From the NCBI RefSeq assembly GCF_018492665.1, contig NZ_JAFVME010000003.1, positions 372,001-436,000 on the forward strand: a DNA stretch of 64,000 bases. Direction: 5' to 3'. Positions within the stretch are counted from its first letter, which is position 1; each line of letters opens with the position of its first letter. Source of the stretch: Pedobacter sp. B4-66. GTDB lineage: Bacteria; Bacteroidota; Bacteroidia; Sphingobacteriales; Sphingobacteriaceae. Below the pieces are notes generated by a model. The model was not told the origin of the DNA and did no database searches. It was given only the letters and a program-made list of their open reading frames with translations. The translations under genes and the position numbers were made by a program. Shown in pieces: positions 1 to 8,246 of this stretch.

Positions 1-104
1 TTTTTAACGTTTAGAATAACCTGATTCATTCTTGATGAAATGGTACATTCGAAGGTAAATTCTCTTTTCAGTGCTTTTACTACTTTTGACCTCAGTTTTT
101 TCAT
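1..104 (-). CDS. Possible 5' end of a gene leaving the window on the left
   Basis: Reading the minus strand from an ATG at 104, 34 codons stay open to the window edge, beginning MKKLRSKVVKALKREF. The segment is basic and has no signal peptide or recognised motif. The product cannot be named from so short a piece. The stretch 105-374 that follows on the right holds no convincing gene, hairpin or promoter; it would contain the divergent promoters of this frame and of the lipoprotein gene at 375. Confidence 0.25.
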   Translation of the reverse strand, partial: MKKLRSKVVKALKREFTFECTISSRMNQVILNVK

Positions 105-374
105 TGAATTCTGATTTTGTAAGTTATTGAATCGGGTTTCCCCATTAATTATTATCAGTCTAAACGCTGGTTACATTTTATAATTGTGTTGGAAAATGTC
201 ATTACTTTATTTCCCAGAACTTCTTTAGCAACATTCTAAATTAGTAAAAAAAATATAAGAGTATGGCTTTAGTAAGTTGTTTTATTGTAACAAATTTGAG
301 TGATATGCACTTCCATTTTACCTATATGCAGATCAATAAATAATTTATAAATTGGGGGCATAAACGCCTGTTAT

Positions 375-758
375 ATGCTTCAGTTCAAAACAATTAGTAT
401 TTTTATTTTTAGAGCCTTAAGTGTTGTTTTTCTTTCGTTCTTTTTCTCTTGTGCAAAACAAAATGGAAAAGCAAAAGAGAAGCGGATAAAGGAGGGAGAA
501 ACCATTGAAATTGGTCTTGTTTTTCCTGAAGTAAGGACAGCAAAGAATGACACTGTTATGTTAGCTCTTTATCCTCATGCCCGTTTTTTCTATATTGATC
601 TTGGATTAAAGAATAGTGATTCATACATCGATTTGATTAAAAAAGCAAATAAGGCTGATGTTCCTGTTAAGGTGAGGGTTTATAAGGACAATCAAGCTGA
701 AGTTGCAGAGATGATTCCGGCAACAAGCCAGGAAATTGAAAAGTTTCGAAACCATTAG
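375..758 (+). CDS. Small hypothetical lipoprotein
   Basis: A 127-residue protein of unknown function. The first ~25 residues form a hydrophobic signal (IFIFRALSVVFLSFFFSC) ending in a lipobox-like FFSC, so it is probably lipidated and held at the inner or outer membrane facing the periplasm. The rest is a charged, soluble segment with a Lys-rich linker and a predicted alpha/beta pattern (FFYIDLGL, VPVKVRVYKDN). It stands alone: the next gene is on the opposite strand and converges on it across a 23-base gap without an obvious hairpin. No family was recognised. Confidence 0.65.
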   Translation: MLQFKTISIFIFRALSVVFLSFFFSCAKQNGKAKEKRIKEGETIEIGLVFPEVRTAKNDTVMLALYPHARFFYIDLGLKNSDSYIDLIKKANKADVPVKVRVYKDNQAEVAEMIPATSQEIEKFRNH

Positions 759-781
759 TAATCGATTATCTTTATTCTGCA

Positions 782-2047
782 TCAAAAAACCTTTTGCACC
801 GGTGCAAATCCGATAGCTTTACGTACCGAAGGAACTAGGTATACGTTTAGCCACATTTTGCCTAAGAATACGCTTTGCTTGAATATGTTTTTACCAAACA
901 TCGCCAGCATATCGTTAAGGGCATTGGGTTGGTGCATCCATTCAGTATTGAATAAAGTACCTTGTCCTATTTTGGCAAATCGCTTAAACATTTGCTGCTC
1001 ATAATTTCCTATGGCTGCTTGTGTGTTTAAATACTTGGGGTTGGTTAGTGATTCACTTAGTTGCAGCGCATCAAACATGGCCATGTTTACACCTTCACCA
1101 GCAAAAGGGGGCATCAAATGAGCAGCGTCTCCAATGAGAGTGATGTTGGATTTGGCTTCCCACTTCTGATTTAATGGCATACAATATTGAGGTCGCGGGA
1201 TGAAAAGTGTTTTTTCGCCTTCAAACAATTCCCACCAAACACTGCTCCACTCAGGGAACGTCTTTTTAAACCATGCTAAAACTTGTTTATTGTCTTTAAA
1301 ATCTATTCTGCTTTCTTTGTGCCAAAACTCATCTGTTTTACAACTTGTAGCAAAACCTAAACTGCCGTCACCTTTTGAACTTACAATGAGTGTTTTTTCA
1401 TTTCCATAGGCAAATATTTTTCCGCCTTTTAAAAGATCGTGAATAACTGGTGCTGTTTTTTTAGCGTCTTTGATAGAGCCTTCTAACATGGTGATGCCCG
1501 TCCAATACGGTTTTATATTTGTAACAAACGGTCGGATTTTAGAATTGGCCCCATCTGCGCCAATTACGATATCAGTAATAACACTCTCGCCATTTTTAAA
1601 AGCTAATTTCCAGCTATTTCCTATTTGTTCAATTGATAGAATATGAGTGTCCCAAACAACCGTATCAGGTTTTAATGAATTTAATAAAATATCTCTTAAA
1701 GGCCCTCTGTCAATTTCAGGTCTATGATCTTTATCTCCAAATTTCGCATTTGTTCCTTCGTTGTGTTGGTCTGAATGGATTTTTGCCTGATTGTCTACCA
1801 CTCGGGTTAGTTCAGCACCCGGTCTGTAGTGTACTTTGAATTCATTGAGCAAGCCTGCTTTACCCAGTGCAGCCAAACCTGATTCTGTATGTAAGTCAAG
1901 TGCACCGCCTTGTAATCTTACATCTTTGTTGATATCTCTTTCGTAAACTTTTACATCAACTCCTTTTAGTTGCAGTAGTCGTGCAAGGGTTAAACCACCG
2001 GGGCCACCACCAACAATTGCAATTTTCTTATCCTGTATTACCATCAT
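782..2047 (-). CDS. TetX-like FAD-dependent monooxygenase
   Basis: A 421-residue class A flavoprotein monooxygenase that would use FAD and NAD(P)H to hydroxylate a small aromatic or polycyclic compound in the cytoplasm. An N-terminal Rossmann motif GGGPGG (residues 13-18) binds the ADP of FAD, followed by VYERD, an ADGANSKIR segment near 165-175 and the second FAD motif GDAAHLMPPFAGEGVN near 305-320. Order, length and the wording of these motifs are those of the tetracycline destructase TetX and its many chromosomal relatives; similarity alone does not prove that tetracycline is the substrate. It is the last gene of an apparent HxlR-AraC-monooxygenase operon (27-base gap from the AraC gene). 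The start is one of two tandem ATGs (2047 or 2044). Confidence 0.85.
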   Translation of the reverse strand: MMVIQDKKIAIVGGGPGGLTLARLLQLKGVDVKVYERDINKDVRLQGGALDLHTESGLAALGKAGLLNEFKVHYRPGAELTRVVDNQAKIHSDQHNEGTNAKFGDKDHRPEIDRGPLRDILLNSLKPDTVVWDTHILSIEQIGNSWKLAFKNGESVITDIVIGADGANSKIRPFVTNIKPYWTGITMLEGSIKDAKKTAPVIHDLLKGGKIFAYGNEKTLIVSSKGDGSLGFATSCKTDEFWHKESRIDFKDNKQVLAWFKKTFPEWSSVWWELFEGEKTLFIPRPQYCMPLNQKWEAKSNITLIGDAAHLMPPFAGEGVNMAMFDALQLSESLTNPKYLNTQAAIGNYEQQMFKRFAKIGQGTLFNTEWMHQPNALNDMLAMFGKNIFKQSVFLGKMWLNVYLVPSVRKAIGFAPVQKVF

Positions 2048-2074
2048 TTTTAAATTTATTTTGATGGTGTAAAA

Positions 2075-2833
2075 TTACTTCTCTGGCAATGCTGATAATA
2101 GTATAAATCGGTCGTTATGGTTTTGTGACAGTTCTTTAGGTACCACACCCGAAAACTTCTTTATTTCTTTTATGAAGTGATTTTGATCTGTGAAATTTTG
2201 TTCTGGATATAGTTTTCCGTTTTTGATGTGAGAGAGGGATGCTCTGAATCGTAAAATATTACAGTAGGCTTTTAAAGGAATTCCAAACTGTTGGTTAAAG
2301 TAACGGTTTATTTGTCGACTGCTCCAGAAAACTTTTTCGGATAGTACCTTTACAGGTAATGAACCTTTAGAGGAATAGATTAATTCAAACAGTTTTTGCT
2401 TTCTGCTGTCAATGTTGGGTTTGATCAGTTCGCACATTCTTTCAGAAACCTTTGAGCAGAAGCTCTCGAAATTGTCCAGATCGTTTTTAGCTATTCCCCA
2501 AAATTCGGCAGGCAAAGGTTGAGCGCCATTTAATAGGGAAGAGACTTTTACATCCAACAAATATTCAATGGCAAGTAGTTTAAAACTTACGGCAAGCATT
2601 ACGAGTTTGGGAGGAATAACTGCTTTCTGAGGTTCAGTACCCAATCCAATCATGGTTACATGGTAGGGATCTGCCAGAGAATAGGAAAAGATAATGTCAA
2701 ATCTGCCGTCAGGTAAAATCACTATTTCATAGGCAATTTCCGAATGATTGGTGATCATCCAAAAGCTTTCTACAAAGTCTGACAGCTGTGCTGCTGGTAC
2801 CTTAAATTTGATTTCAATATTATTTCCCTGCAT
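2075..2833 (-). CDS. AraC-family regulator with DUF6597-like N-terminal domain
   Basis: A 252-residue transcription factor. Residues ~1-125 resemble the N-terminal domain common in Bacteroidota AraC proteins (FVESFWMI, ILPDGRFDIIFSY, VSFKLLAIEYLL). Residues ~150-240 hold an AraC-type double helix-turn-helix (VLSEKVFWSSRQINRYFNQQ, then DQNHFIKEIKKFSGVVPKEL). The stretch before the second helix is contracted (KNGKLYPEQNFTDQ) compared with the usual form. It lies 24 bases after the HxlR gene and 27 bases before the TetX-like gene, all on one strand, so it is probably co-transcribed and may sense a substrate or product of the monooxygenase. The effector is unknown. Confidence 0.85.
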   Translation of the reverse strand: MQGNNIEIKFKVPAAQLSDFVESFWMITNHSEIAYEIVILPDGRFDIIFSYSLADPYHVTMIGLGTEPQKAVIPPKLVMLAVSFKLLAIEYLLDVKVSSLLNGAQPLPAEFWGIAKNDLDNFESFCSKVSERMCELIKPNIDSRKQKLFELIYSSKGSLPVKVLSEKVFWSSRQINRYFNQQFGIPLKAYCNILRFRASLSHIKNGKLYPEQNFTDQNHFIKEIKKFSGVVPKELSQNHNDRFILLSALPEK

Positions 2834-2857
2834 TTTGGTAGGTTACCTGTGGGTAAT

Positions 2858-3217
2858 TTAAGCGGCAAAGAAATCACGTGCAAATGCCCATTCGACCATT
2901 GCATCCAGGATAGGCCTTAATTCTTCTCCTTCAGGGCTTAAGCTATAGGTTACAAAAGGAGGAACAATGTTTTCTGCTTTACGGATAACCAAATCCTCTT
3001 GCTGCATCTGTTTTAGGTGCTGTATCAGCATTTTTTCGGTTATTGCAGGAATCAATTTCTTTAACTCACTGTATCTTTTTGGACCACTCATAAGGTGGTA
3101 AAGTATAATCGGTTTCCAGTGACCACCAATTTTGCTCATTACAAAACTGATAGGGCAGGTAGCCTTGTTATTTTCTCTGTTGGCGTTTAAAGTTGAACTT
3201 TCTTTGATTGCTGTCAT
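2858..3217 (-). CDS. HxlR-family winged-helix regulator
   Basis: A 119-residue DNA-binding protein of the HxlR (MarR-like winged helix) family. The family core is clear: CPISFVMSKIGGHWKPIIL, RYSELKKLIPAITEKMLIQHLKQMQQEDLV and YSLSPEGEELRPILDAMVEWA. The conserved cysteine in CPI (residue 21) matches the thiol used for redox or quinone sensing in characterised relatives such as YodB and HypR; that this one senses electrophiles is inference. It opens the operon that runs into the AraC and TetX-like genes and is divergent from the NmrA-type reductase at 3296. The 78-base gap between them carries repeated TACTT/AAGTA half-sites, so it probably represses both sides. Confidence 0.9.
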   Translation of the reverse strand: MTAIKESSTLNANRENNKATCPISFVMSKIGGHWKPIILYHLMSGPKRYSELKKLIPAITEKMLIQHLKQMQQEDLVIRKAENIVPPFVTYSLSPEGEELRPILDAMVEWAFARDFFAA

Positions 3218-3223
3218 GTTACA

Positions 3224-3271
3224 TACTTTGGGGTAAGTACTTGTATAAAAGTAAGTACAAATATAACTTTG
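3224..3271. promoter_or_regulatory. Divergent promoter region with likely HxlR operator
   Basis: The gap between the HxlR gene and the NmrA-type gene has two overlapping inverted repeats: TACTT (3224-3228)/AAGTA (3235-3239) and GTACTT (3237-3242)/AAGTAC (3253-3258), plus a direct repeat GTAAGTAC at 3233 and 3251. A Bacteroidota -7 box TAACTTTG (3264-3271) sits 20 bases after TTG at 3241, giving a promoter for the rightward gene whose -33 region lies inside the palindrome. On the other strand CAAATATA (3258-3265) reads as a -7 box for the HxlR operon. Repression by HxlR binding here is inferred. Confidence 0.6.
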
Positions 3272-3295
3272 TCATTAAATAAAAACAGAATAATC

Positions 3296-4180
3296 ATGAA
3301 AATAATTATAACCGGGTCGCTGGGCAATATCAGCAGGCCACTTTCAATTAATCTGATCTCTCAAGGACATCAGGTAACAATAGTTAGCAGTAACAAAGAT
3401 AAAGCAGATGAAATTACAAATCTTGGCGGTATACCGGCAATTGGGTCTGTGACTGATGAGCGCTTTTTGACCGATGTTTTTACTGGAGCAGACGTAGTGT
3501 ATTTAATGGTACCCAATGATTTTTCTACTAATGATCTTAGGGGGCATATAAAACAAATTGGTGAGCATTATGCCAATGCAATAAAAGCTGCAGGTGTTAA
3601 AAAAGTAGCTTTATTGAGTAGTATAGGAGCGCATCTTCCTAAAGGTACAGGACCTATTGCCGGGCTTTATGAAGTTGAACAGACCTTTGGTAAACTTGAA
3701 AATATCGATATCCTGATTTTGCGTCCGGCCTATTTTTACAATAACTTGTATGGGAATATAGATATGATTAAACATGCTGGAATCATTGGTGGTAACTATG
3801 GAGCAGATCAGGGGATTATTATGGTAGATCCAAAAGATATCGCTGCTGTTGCTGCAAGTAAAATTCAGGAAGGTTTTAGCGGAAAAAGCATTGTTTACAT
3901 TGCAAGCGACAGACGTTTGCTTAAAGAGGTTGCTGAGCAGATAGGAAAAGCAATTGGTAAACCAGAACTACCTTGGGTAGCTTTTGATGATGCTCAGGCA
4001 TTCGAGGGAATGGTAGGAGCGGGACTTCCTGAAGAGATTGCAAAGAATTATGAAGAGATGGGTACGGCAATTAGAAGTGGTGTACTTTGGGAAGACTTCG
4101 ACTTGAATAACAATGTTCCGATTGGTAAGATAAAGCTTGAAGATTTTGCAAAGCAGTTTGCTATTGCTTATAATGCTTAA
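3296..4180 (+). CDS. NmrA/NAD(P)-binding SDR-like reductase
   Basis: A 294-residue Rossmann-fold protein of the NmrA / triphenylmethane-reductase type (atypical SDR). The N-terminal IIITGSLGNISRPLSINL is the NAD(P)-binding glycine motif, followed by VVSSNKDKADE at the end of strand 2, DVVYLMVPND, VKKVALLSSIGAH and LRPAYFYNNLYGNI. Members reduce quinones, azo or triphenylmethane dyes, or act as redox sensors. A frame begins upstream at a TTG (3269), but the ATG at 3296 directly precedes the nucleotide-binding strand, while the TTG overlaps the -7 box, so 3296 is the better start. Divergence from an HxlR gene suggests induction by an electrophile or quinone. Its message ends at the strong hairpin at 4193. 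Confidence 0.85.
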   Translation: MKIIITGSLGNISRPLSINLISQGHQVTIVSSNKDKADEITNLGGIPAIGSVTDERFLTDVFTGADVVYLMVPNDFSTNDLRGHIKQIGEHYANAIKAAGVKKVALLSSIGAHLPKGTGPIAGLYEVEQTFGKLENIDILILRPAYFYNNLYGNIDMIKHAGIIGGNYGADQGIIMVDPKDIAAVAASKIQEGFSGKSIVYIASDRRLLKEVAEQIGKAIGKPELPWVAFDDAQAFEGMVGAGLPEEIAKNYEEMGTAIRSGVLWEDFDLNNNVPIGKIKLEDFAKQFAIAYNA

Positions 4181-4192
4181 AACAGATAAAGT

Positions 4193-4229
4193 AAAAGGGG
4201 GGATGTCATTGAATGACATCCCCCCTTTT
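4193..4229. terminator. Bidirectional intrinsic terminator
   Basis: A perfect 17-base-pair stem (AAAAGGGGGGATGTCAT at 4193-4209, complement at 4213-4229) with a three-base loop. The A-run on one side and T-run on the other make it work in both directions, between the convergent genes ending at 4180 and 4277. Confidence 0.9.
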
Positions 4230-4276
4230 GTGTTTTAAAGTAATGCTCTCCATTTTTTAAAACTAAGCTTTAAAAC

Positions 4277-5143
4277 TCATCGGGAAATTCTTTGCCTATA
4301 TTGCAAGGGTGATCGTTCTTTTAGTCGTTTAAACTGACGATTAAAATTGGACATATTATTAAAGCCACTTTTGTAGCAGATTTGGGCTATACTTTCCCTG
4401 TCTTCAAGAAGCAATCTGCAGGCATGACCTACTCTTATCTCATTTACAAAATTAGAGAAGGCCTTTCTGGTGGAGGACTTAAAGAGCCGACAAAAAGATG
4501 GGATTGACATATTTGCGATCTCGGCTACCTCGGCCAATGAAATATCTTTTTGAAAGTTTTTCATGATATACTCGTGTACTTTTGTGATCCTGTCATCATC
4601 CGAAATTAAATGCTGTTGAACAAACCCGGGATTGGTAAGAAGCTCAATTTCATCAGAAGTGGAAAGTATCTCAAGGATAGAAAGTAACTGCAGTATTCTT
4701 TTATGCCCGTTAACAGTATGCATTTGAAGCATGATGTCTGAAATCTGCTGACGGGTATTTCCTGTAATCTTTATCCCATATTTAGCTTTGTTAAACAGTT
4801 GCACTACTTGAATCATTTCAGGAAGATTAAAAAAGTCTTTCCCCAGGAAGTCCTCTTTGAAATGAATAACTATAGCTTCAGCCTTAAGCGAAGAATCGTC
4901 TTGATAATATATTGAATCATTTTGATATGAATGTGGCAGGTTTGGACCTAAAAACACCAAATCCCCATCTGTGAAATGTTCATTATGATCGCCAACCGTC
5001 CTCATCCCTGAACTTTTTACTACAAGTACAAGTTCATATTCGGGGTGATAATGCCATGGTGTAGGATAATAGGGGTATATATCTTTCTGTAGAACAAAAG
5101 AATTCTTTGGCTCTAGAATTAACTTTTCATGCAATGGTTTCAT
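4277..5143 (-). CDS. AraC-family regulator with cupin sensor domain
   Basis: A 288-residue regulator. The N-terminal half is a cupin-like sugar-sensing domain (PYYPTPWHYHPEYELVLVV, then DGDLVFLGPNLPHSY); the C-terminal ~95 residues are a typical AraC double helix-turn-helix (ISLAEVAEIANMSIPSFCRLFKSST, then ESIAQICYKSGFNNMSNFNRQFKRL). It is divergent from the catabolic operon starting at 5370, across 226 bases, and is the obvious candidate activator. It is a close paralogue of the regulator at 50237-51097, which sits in the glycan locus: both share the WHYHPEYELV-type and LVFLGPNLPH-type motifs and the same HTH wording. Confidence 0.9.
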   Translation of the reverse strand: MKPLHEKLILEPKNSFVLQKDIYPYYPTPWHYHPEYELVLVVKSSGMRTVGDHNEHFTDGDLVFLGPNLPHSYQNDSIYYQDDSSLKAEAIVIHFKEDFLGKDFFNLPEMIQVVQLFNKAKYGIKITGNTRQQISDIMLQMHTVNGHKRILQLLSILEILSTSDEIELLTNPGFVQQHLISDDDRITKVHEYIMKNFQKDISLAEVAEIANMSIPSFCRLFKSSTRKAFSNFVNEIRVGHACRLLLEDRESIAQICYKSGFNNMSNFNRQFKRLKERSPLQYRQRISR

Positions 5144-5344
5144 AAGAGTAACACTCAGACAACTTGTAAAATAAATATTTGGTCAAGGCTAAAGCTACGA
5201 ATATATTTTATTTTGTGTGCCATTGACAGATCACATCGCAGGAAAGTGACAAGCCAATTCGTAAGCGCCAAGTAGGTATGTGCAAGAAAATTGCAACAAC
5301 TGATCAAAAAGTATCAGAATGAAGGATGGTGTATCTTTATATTC

Positions 5345-5364
5345 GTTTAAATTATAATTTAAAC
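5345..5364. promoter_or_regulatory. Perfect 20-bp AT-rich palindrome before the PhyH operon
   Basis: GTTTAAATTATAATTTAAAC is a perfect inverted repeat ending five bases before the ATG of the dioxygenase gene. In this position it could be an operator or a short 5'-leader hairpin. No clear -33/-7 pair was found in the 226-base divergent gap. Function is inferred from position and symmetry only. Confidence 0.4.
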
Positions 5365-5369
5365 CCTGA

Positions 5370-6203
5370 ATGATGGCCGGTGAAATTTTAACGCAACAAC
5401 AACGGGAACAGTATCTGAATGACGGATACCTGATTATACCGGATTTTATTAGTACAAAAGGTGTAGAATTGCTTTACAGTATTGCAACCGAAGATCAGGT
5501 GATGCGCTCCAATGCAATGGACTTTAACGATCAATCGAACAAAAGCACCAAACTGACCTTATGGTTTACACCTGGTGATGATGTTTATGGTTTGCTAATC
5601 AGAAGTGAAAGAATTATAAATGCAGTACAAACTTTGCTGGGTGAAGGTGAAGTATGCCATTTTCATTCTAAATTGATGCAGAAGGAACCTAAGGTTGGTG
5701 GAGCATGGGAATGGCATCAGGATTATGGATATTGGTATAAGAATGGATTTTTATATCCTGAGGCCATGATTAGTGTTATGCTTGCGCTCACTGAAGCCAA
5801 CAGTCAAAACGGTTGTTTACAGGTTTTAAAAGGTTCACACAAAATGGGACGTCTGGAACATTCTTTTGCCGGTGAACAACAAGGTGCTGATATGAATTTT
5901 GTAGAACAGGCACTCGAACGGTTTGAAAGGGTAGAAGTGGTGCTAAAGCCGGGAGACATCTTGTTTTTTCATAGTAATCTGTTGCACATGTCTGAAGCAA
6001 ATTTATCTGAAAAGCCACGCTGGTCACTTATTTCAGCATATAATCTAAGTTATAATGTACCTTTCAGGGAAAAAAATAAATCCTGCATCACTCCTGTAAA
6101 AGTTGTAGCAGATACTGCATTTTTAGCATCAGGCACAGCCGGATTATCACCTGATACAGACTTCCTTAAAAAGGAGAATGAAATCACGTTAAAAGAAAAT
6201 TAA
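5370..6203 (+). CDS. Phytanoyl-CoA dioxygenase (PhyH) family oxygenase
   Basis: A 277-residue non-haem Fe(II)/2-oxoglutarate oxygenase of the PhyH superfamily. The iron triad is visible: WHQD gives His116 and Asp118, and [10 protein letters not shown] gives the distal His (206); Arg217 in [12 protein letters not shown] is placed to bind 2-oxoglutarate. A typical N-terminal [14 protein letters not shown] segment is present. The substrate is unknown; family members hydroxylate lipids, ectoine or small metabolites. It heads a tight operon: its stop overlaps the next start (TAATG). Start is at tandem ATGs (5370 or 5373). Clustering with a Gfo/Idh dehydrogenase and sugar-isomerase-like proteins suggests a polyol, sugar-acid or glycoside substrate. 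Confidence 0.85.
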   Translation: MMAGEILTQQQREQYLNDGYLIIPDFISTKGVELLYSIATEDQVMRSNAMDFNDQSNKSTKLTLWFTPGDDVYGLLIRSERIINAVQTLLGEGEVCHFHSKLMQKEPKVGGAWEWHQDYGYWYKNGFLYPEAMISVMLALTEANSQNGCLQVLKGSHKMGRLEHSFAGEQQGADMNFVEQALERFERVEVVLKPGDILFFHSNLLHMSEANLSEKPRWSLISAYNLSYNVPFREKNKSCITPVKVVADTAFLASGTAGLSPDTDFLKKENEITLKEN

Positions 6204-7318
6204 TGATCAATTCTGCATTAGATATTGTTTTAGATTACCTGCCACAATTACCAAAAAATAAGCATTTTGGAATTGGATGTATCGGCGCTGGTTTTATTAT
6301 GGCAGATTGTCAACTGGTAGCTTATAGGCAGGCAGGATTTAACCCAATTGCTATTTCATCCCGCTCTCCGGAAAACACACGAAAAGTTGCAGCACGTCAC
6401 GATATCGGTAAAATTTATGATTCTTATATCGACCTGTTTAAAGATCCTGAAGTGGAGATTTTAGACATTGCTGTGCCACCTGATGTTCAGTTGGAAGTGA
6501 TTCGAAATGCAGTAAAACATGCTGACCATATCAAAGGAATTTTAATTCAAAAGCCTATGGGAACAAGTTATGCCGAGGCGAAGGAAATTGTATCTCTATG
6601 TGAGGAAGCAGGAATCAAACTTAGCGTGAACCAAAATATGCGTTATGACCAGTCCATCAGAGCATGTAAGTCGGCTTTGGATCAAGGCTTTTTAGGTCTT
6701 CCTGTATTTGCTTCCATTGATATGCGAGCTATACCACACTGGGCACCATGGCAGGAAGCTTTGGGATTTGTTACTTTACGTACCATGAGCATTCATCATC
6801 TGGATACATTTAGATACTTGTTTGGTGATCCGAAAAGAGTTTTTACCAGTGTATGTAAAGACCCGAGAACAAGCAAAAAGTTTGATCATGAAGATGGAAT
6901 AGCACTTTATATCTTAGAGTATGAAAATGGATTCAGGGCATCTTCATGGGACGACGTATGGACAGGTCCTTCAAGAGAGGGAGCTATGCAGGACAACTAT
7001 ATCAACTGGCGAGTTGAAGGTACGGAAGGAATGGCAAAAGGGTCAATAGGCTGGCCATTTTACCCTGATCGTGTACCAAGCACATTAGACCTCACAACAA
7101 CTCAGCTCCCTGAACAATGGATAAAGCCAAGGTGGAATGAGGTGTGGTTTCCTGACGCATTTGCAGGCCCCATGGCTCAATTACTTTGTGCAGTCGAAGA
7201 AAATTGTGAACCGGAAATCAGCGGGAGGGATAATCTAAAAACAATGGCCTTAGTAGACGCTTGCTATCTTTCTGCAAAGGAACATAGGGCAGTGGAAATA
7301 AATGAAATAATTGATTAA
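6203..7318 (+). CDS. Gfo/Idh/MocA-family oxidoreductase
   Basis: A 371-residue cytoplasmic NAD(P)-dependent dehydrogenase. Residues ~20-140 form the Rossmann domain with GIGCIGAG (nucleotide motif) and the catalytic lysine in IQKPMG (Gln116-Lys117-Pro118, a QKP variant of the family's EKP). The C-terminal half is the Gfo/Idh substrate domain, with [16 protein letters not shown] supplying the usual histidines. Likely reaction is reversible oxidation of a hydroxyl on a sugar, polyol or glycoside. Start and stop overlap both neighbours by one base (TAATG at each junction), which indicates translational coupling within the operon. Confidence 0.9.
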   Translation: MINSALDIVLDYLPQLPKNKHFGIGCIGAGFIMADCQLVAYRQAGFNPIAISSRSPENTRKVAARHDIGKIYDSYIDLFKDPEVEILDIAVPPDVQLEVIRNAVKHADHIKGILIQKPMGTSYAEAKEIVSLCEEAGIKLSVNQNMRYDQSIRACKSALDQGFLGLPVFASIDMRAIPHWAPWQEALGFVTLRTMSIHHLDTFRYLFGDPKRVFTSVCKDPRTSKKFDHEDGIALYILEYENGFRASSWDDVWTGPSREGAMQDNYINWRVEGTEGMAKGSIGWPFYPDRVPSTLDLTTTQLPEQWIKPRWNEVWFPDAFAGPMAQLLCAVEENCEPEISGRDNLKTMALVDACYLSAKEHRAVEINEIID

Positions 7319-8223
7319 TGATACAGACTGGCATATTTACGGGATATTTTCCTTACGCTTTGGAAGAAACTGCTAAACGGATAAAAGCACTCAATTTTAA
7401 TACCGTTCAACTCGACCTGAGTTTTAAAGATATGGATCTGGATACTGACAGTATTACTAAGGAAAAGTGTATGCTGATCCGCAATACTTTTGAGCGCTAT
7501 GATTTGCCTATCAGCTGCATTTCGGGATATACAAACCTGGTTCATCCTAATTTGGCTAAAAGAAAGAAAAATCTGGATCATTTAAAAAAGATCATCCGTT
7601 TTGCACACGATCTGGGTTCTCCTTATGTGATCAGTGAAACGGGAACCTTTGATCCTGATAGTGATTGGGTACATCACCCTAAAAATAAAACTGAGGAGGG
7701 ATATGAAGAATGTAGATCAGTGATAGCTGACCTTGTTGAGCATGCAAGAGCACATGGGGTTATATTTTTGACTGAAACTTATGTGAACAACGTGATTGGC
7801 TCTGTTGAGGAAACACTTAGATTATTTGGTGATATTAATGATCCGCATCTGGGCCTGCTGATGGATCCTACTAATTATTTTGAGGATCATAATATTGACA
7901 ATATGGATCTTACGCTAAACCATATTTTTGATGCCTTATCTGATAAAATTAAAGTTTCGCATGCAAAAGATGTAAAACGTTCTTCAGGAATGAATGGTGT
8001 AAAGATGGCCAATATTGATGCAAGCGAAGCACATGCTTTAAGGGGGGTAGGTTTGATAGATTTGCCTGCACCAGGTTTAGGATCGTTGAATTATGACTTG
8101 TACTTGCGCCGTTTGAGTAAAGACTATCCAGATATTCCGCTGATTATAGAACACCTTGATGAAAGCGATGTGCCACGTGCCAAAGCATTTATTGAAGCAA
8201 AACTATTGGCAAATGGTTGTTAA
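7318..8223 (+). CDS. Sugar phosphate isomerase/epimerase-like TIM barrel
   Basis: A 301-residue AP-endonuclease-2 / xylose-isomerase-like TIM barrel. The four metal ligands expected of the fold can be seen in order: Glu in VISETGTF, Asp in LLMDPTNYF, His in KVSHAKDV and Glu in LIIEHLDESD. Characterised relatives epimerise or isomerise keto-sugars, or dehydrate inositol derivatives. It has no signal peptide and so acts in the cytoplasm with the dehydrogenase upstream, whose stop it overlaps by one base. Substrate not determinable. Confidence 0.85.
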   Translation: MIQTGIFTGYFPYALEETAKRIKALNFNTVQLDLSFKDMDLDTDSITKEKCMLIRNTFERYDLPISCISGYTNLVHPNLAKRKKNLDHLKKIIRFAHDLGSPYVISETGTFDPDSDWVHHPKNKTEEGYEECRSVIADLVEHARAHGVIFLTETYVNNVIGSVEETLRLFGDINDPHLGLLMDPTNYFEDHNIDNMDLTLNHIFDALSDKIKVSHAKDVKRSSGMNGVKMANIDASEAHALRGVGLIDLPAPGLGSLNYDLYLRRLSKDYPDIPLIIEHLDESDVPRAKAFIEAKLLANGC

Positions 8224-8246
8224 TGTAAATACATCCTTAGATAAAA

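Noticed and set aside
264..344. 26-codon frame in the 105-374 gap
   Set aside because: Too short, with ordinary composition and no coupling or signal to support it.
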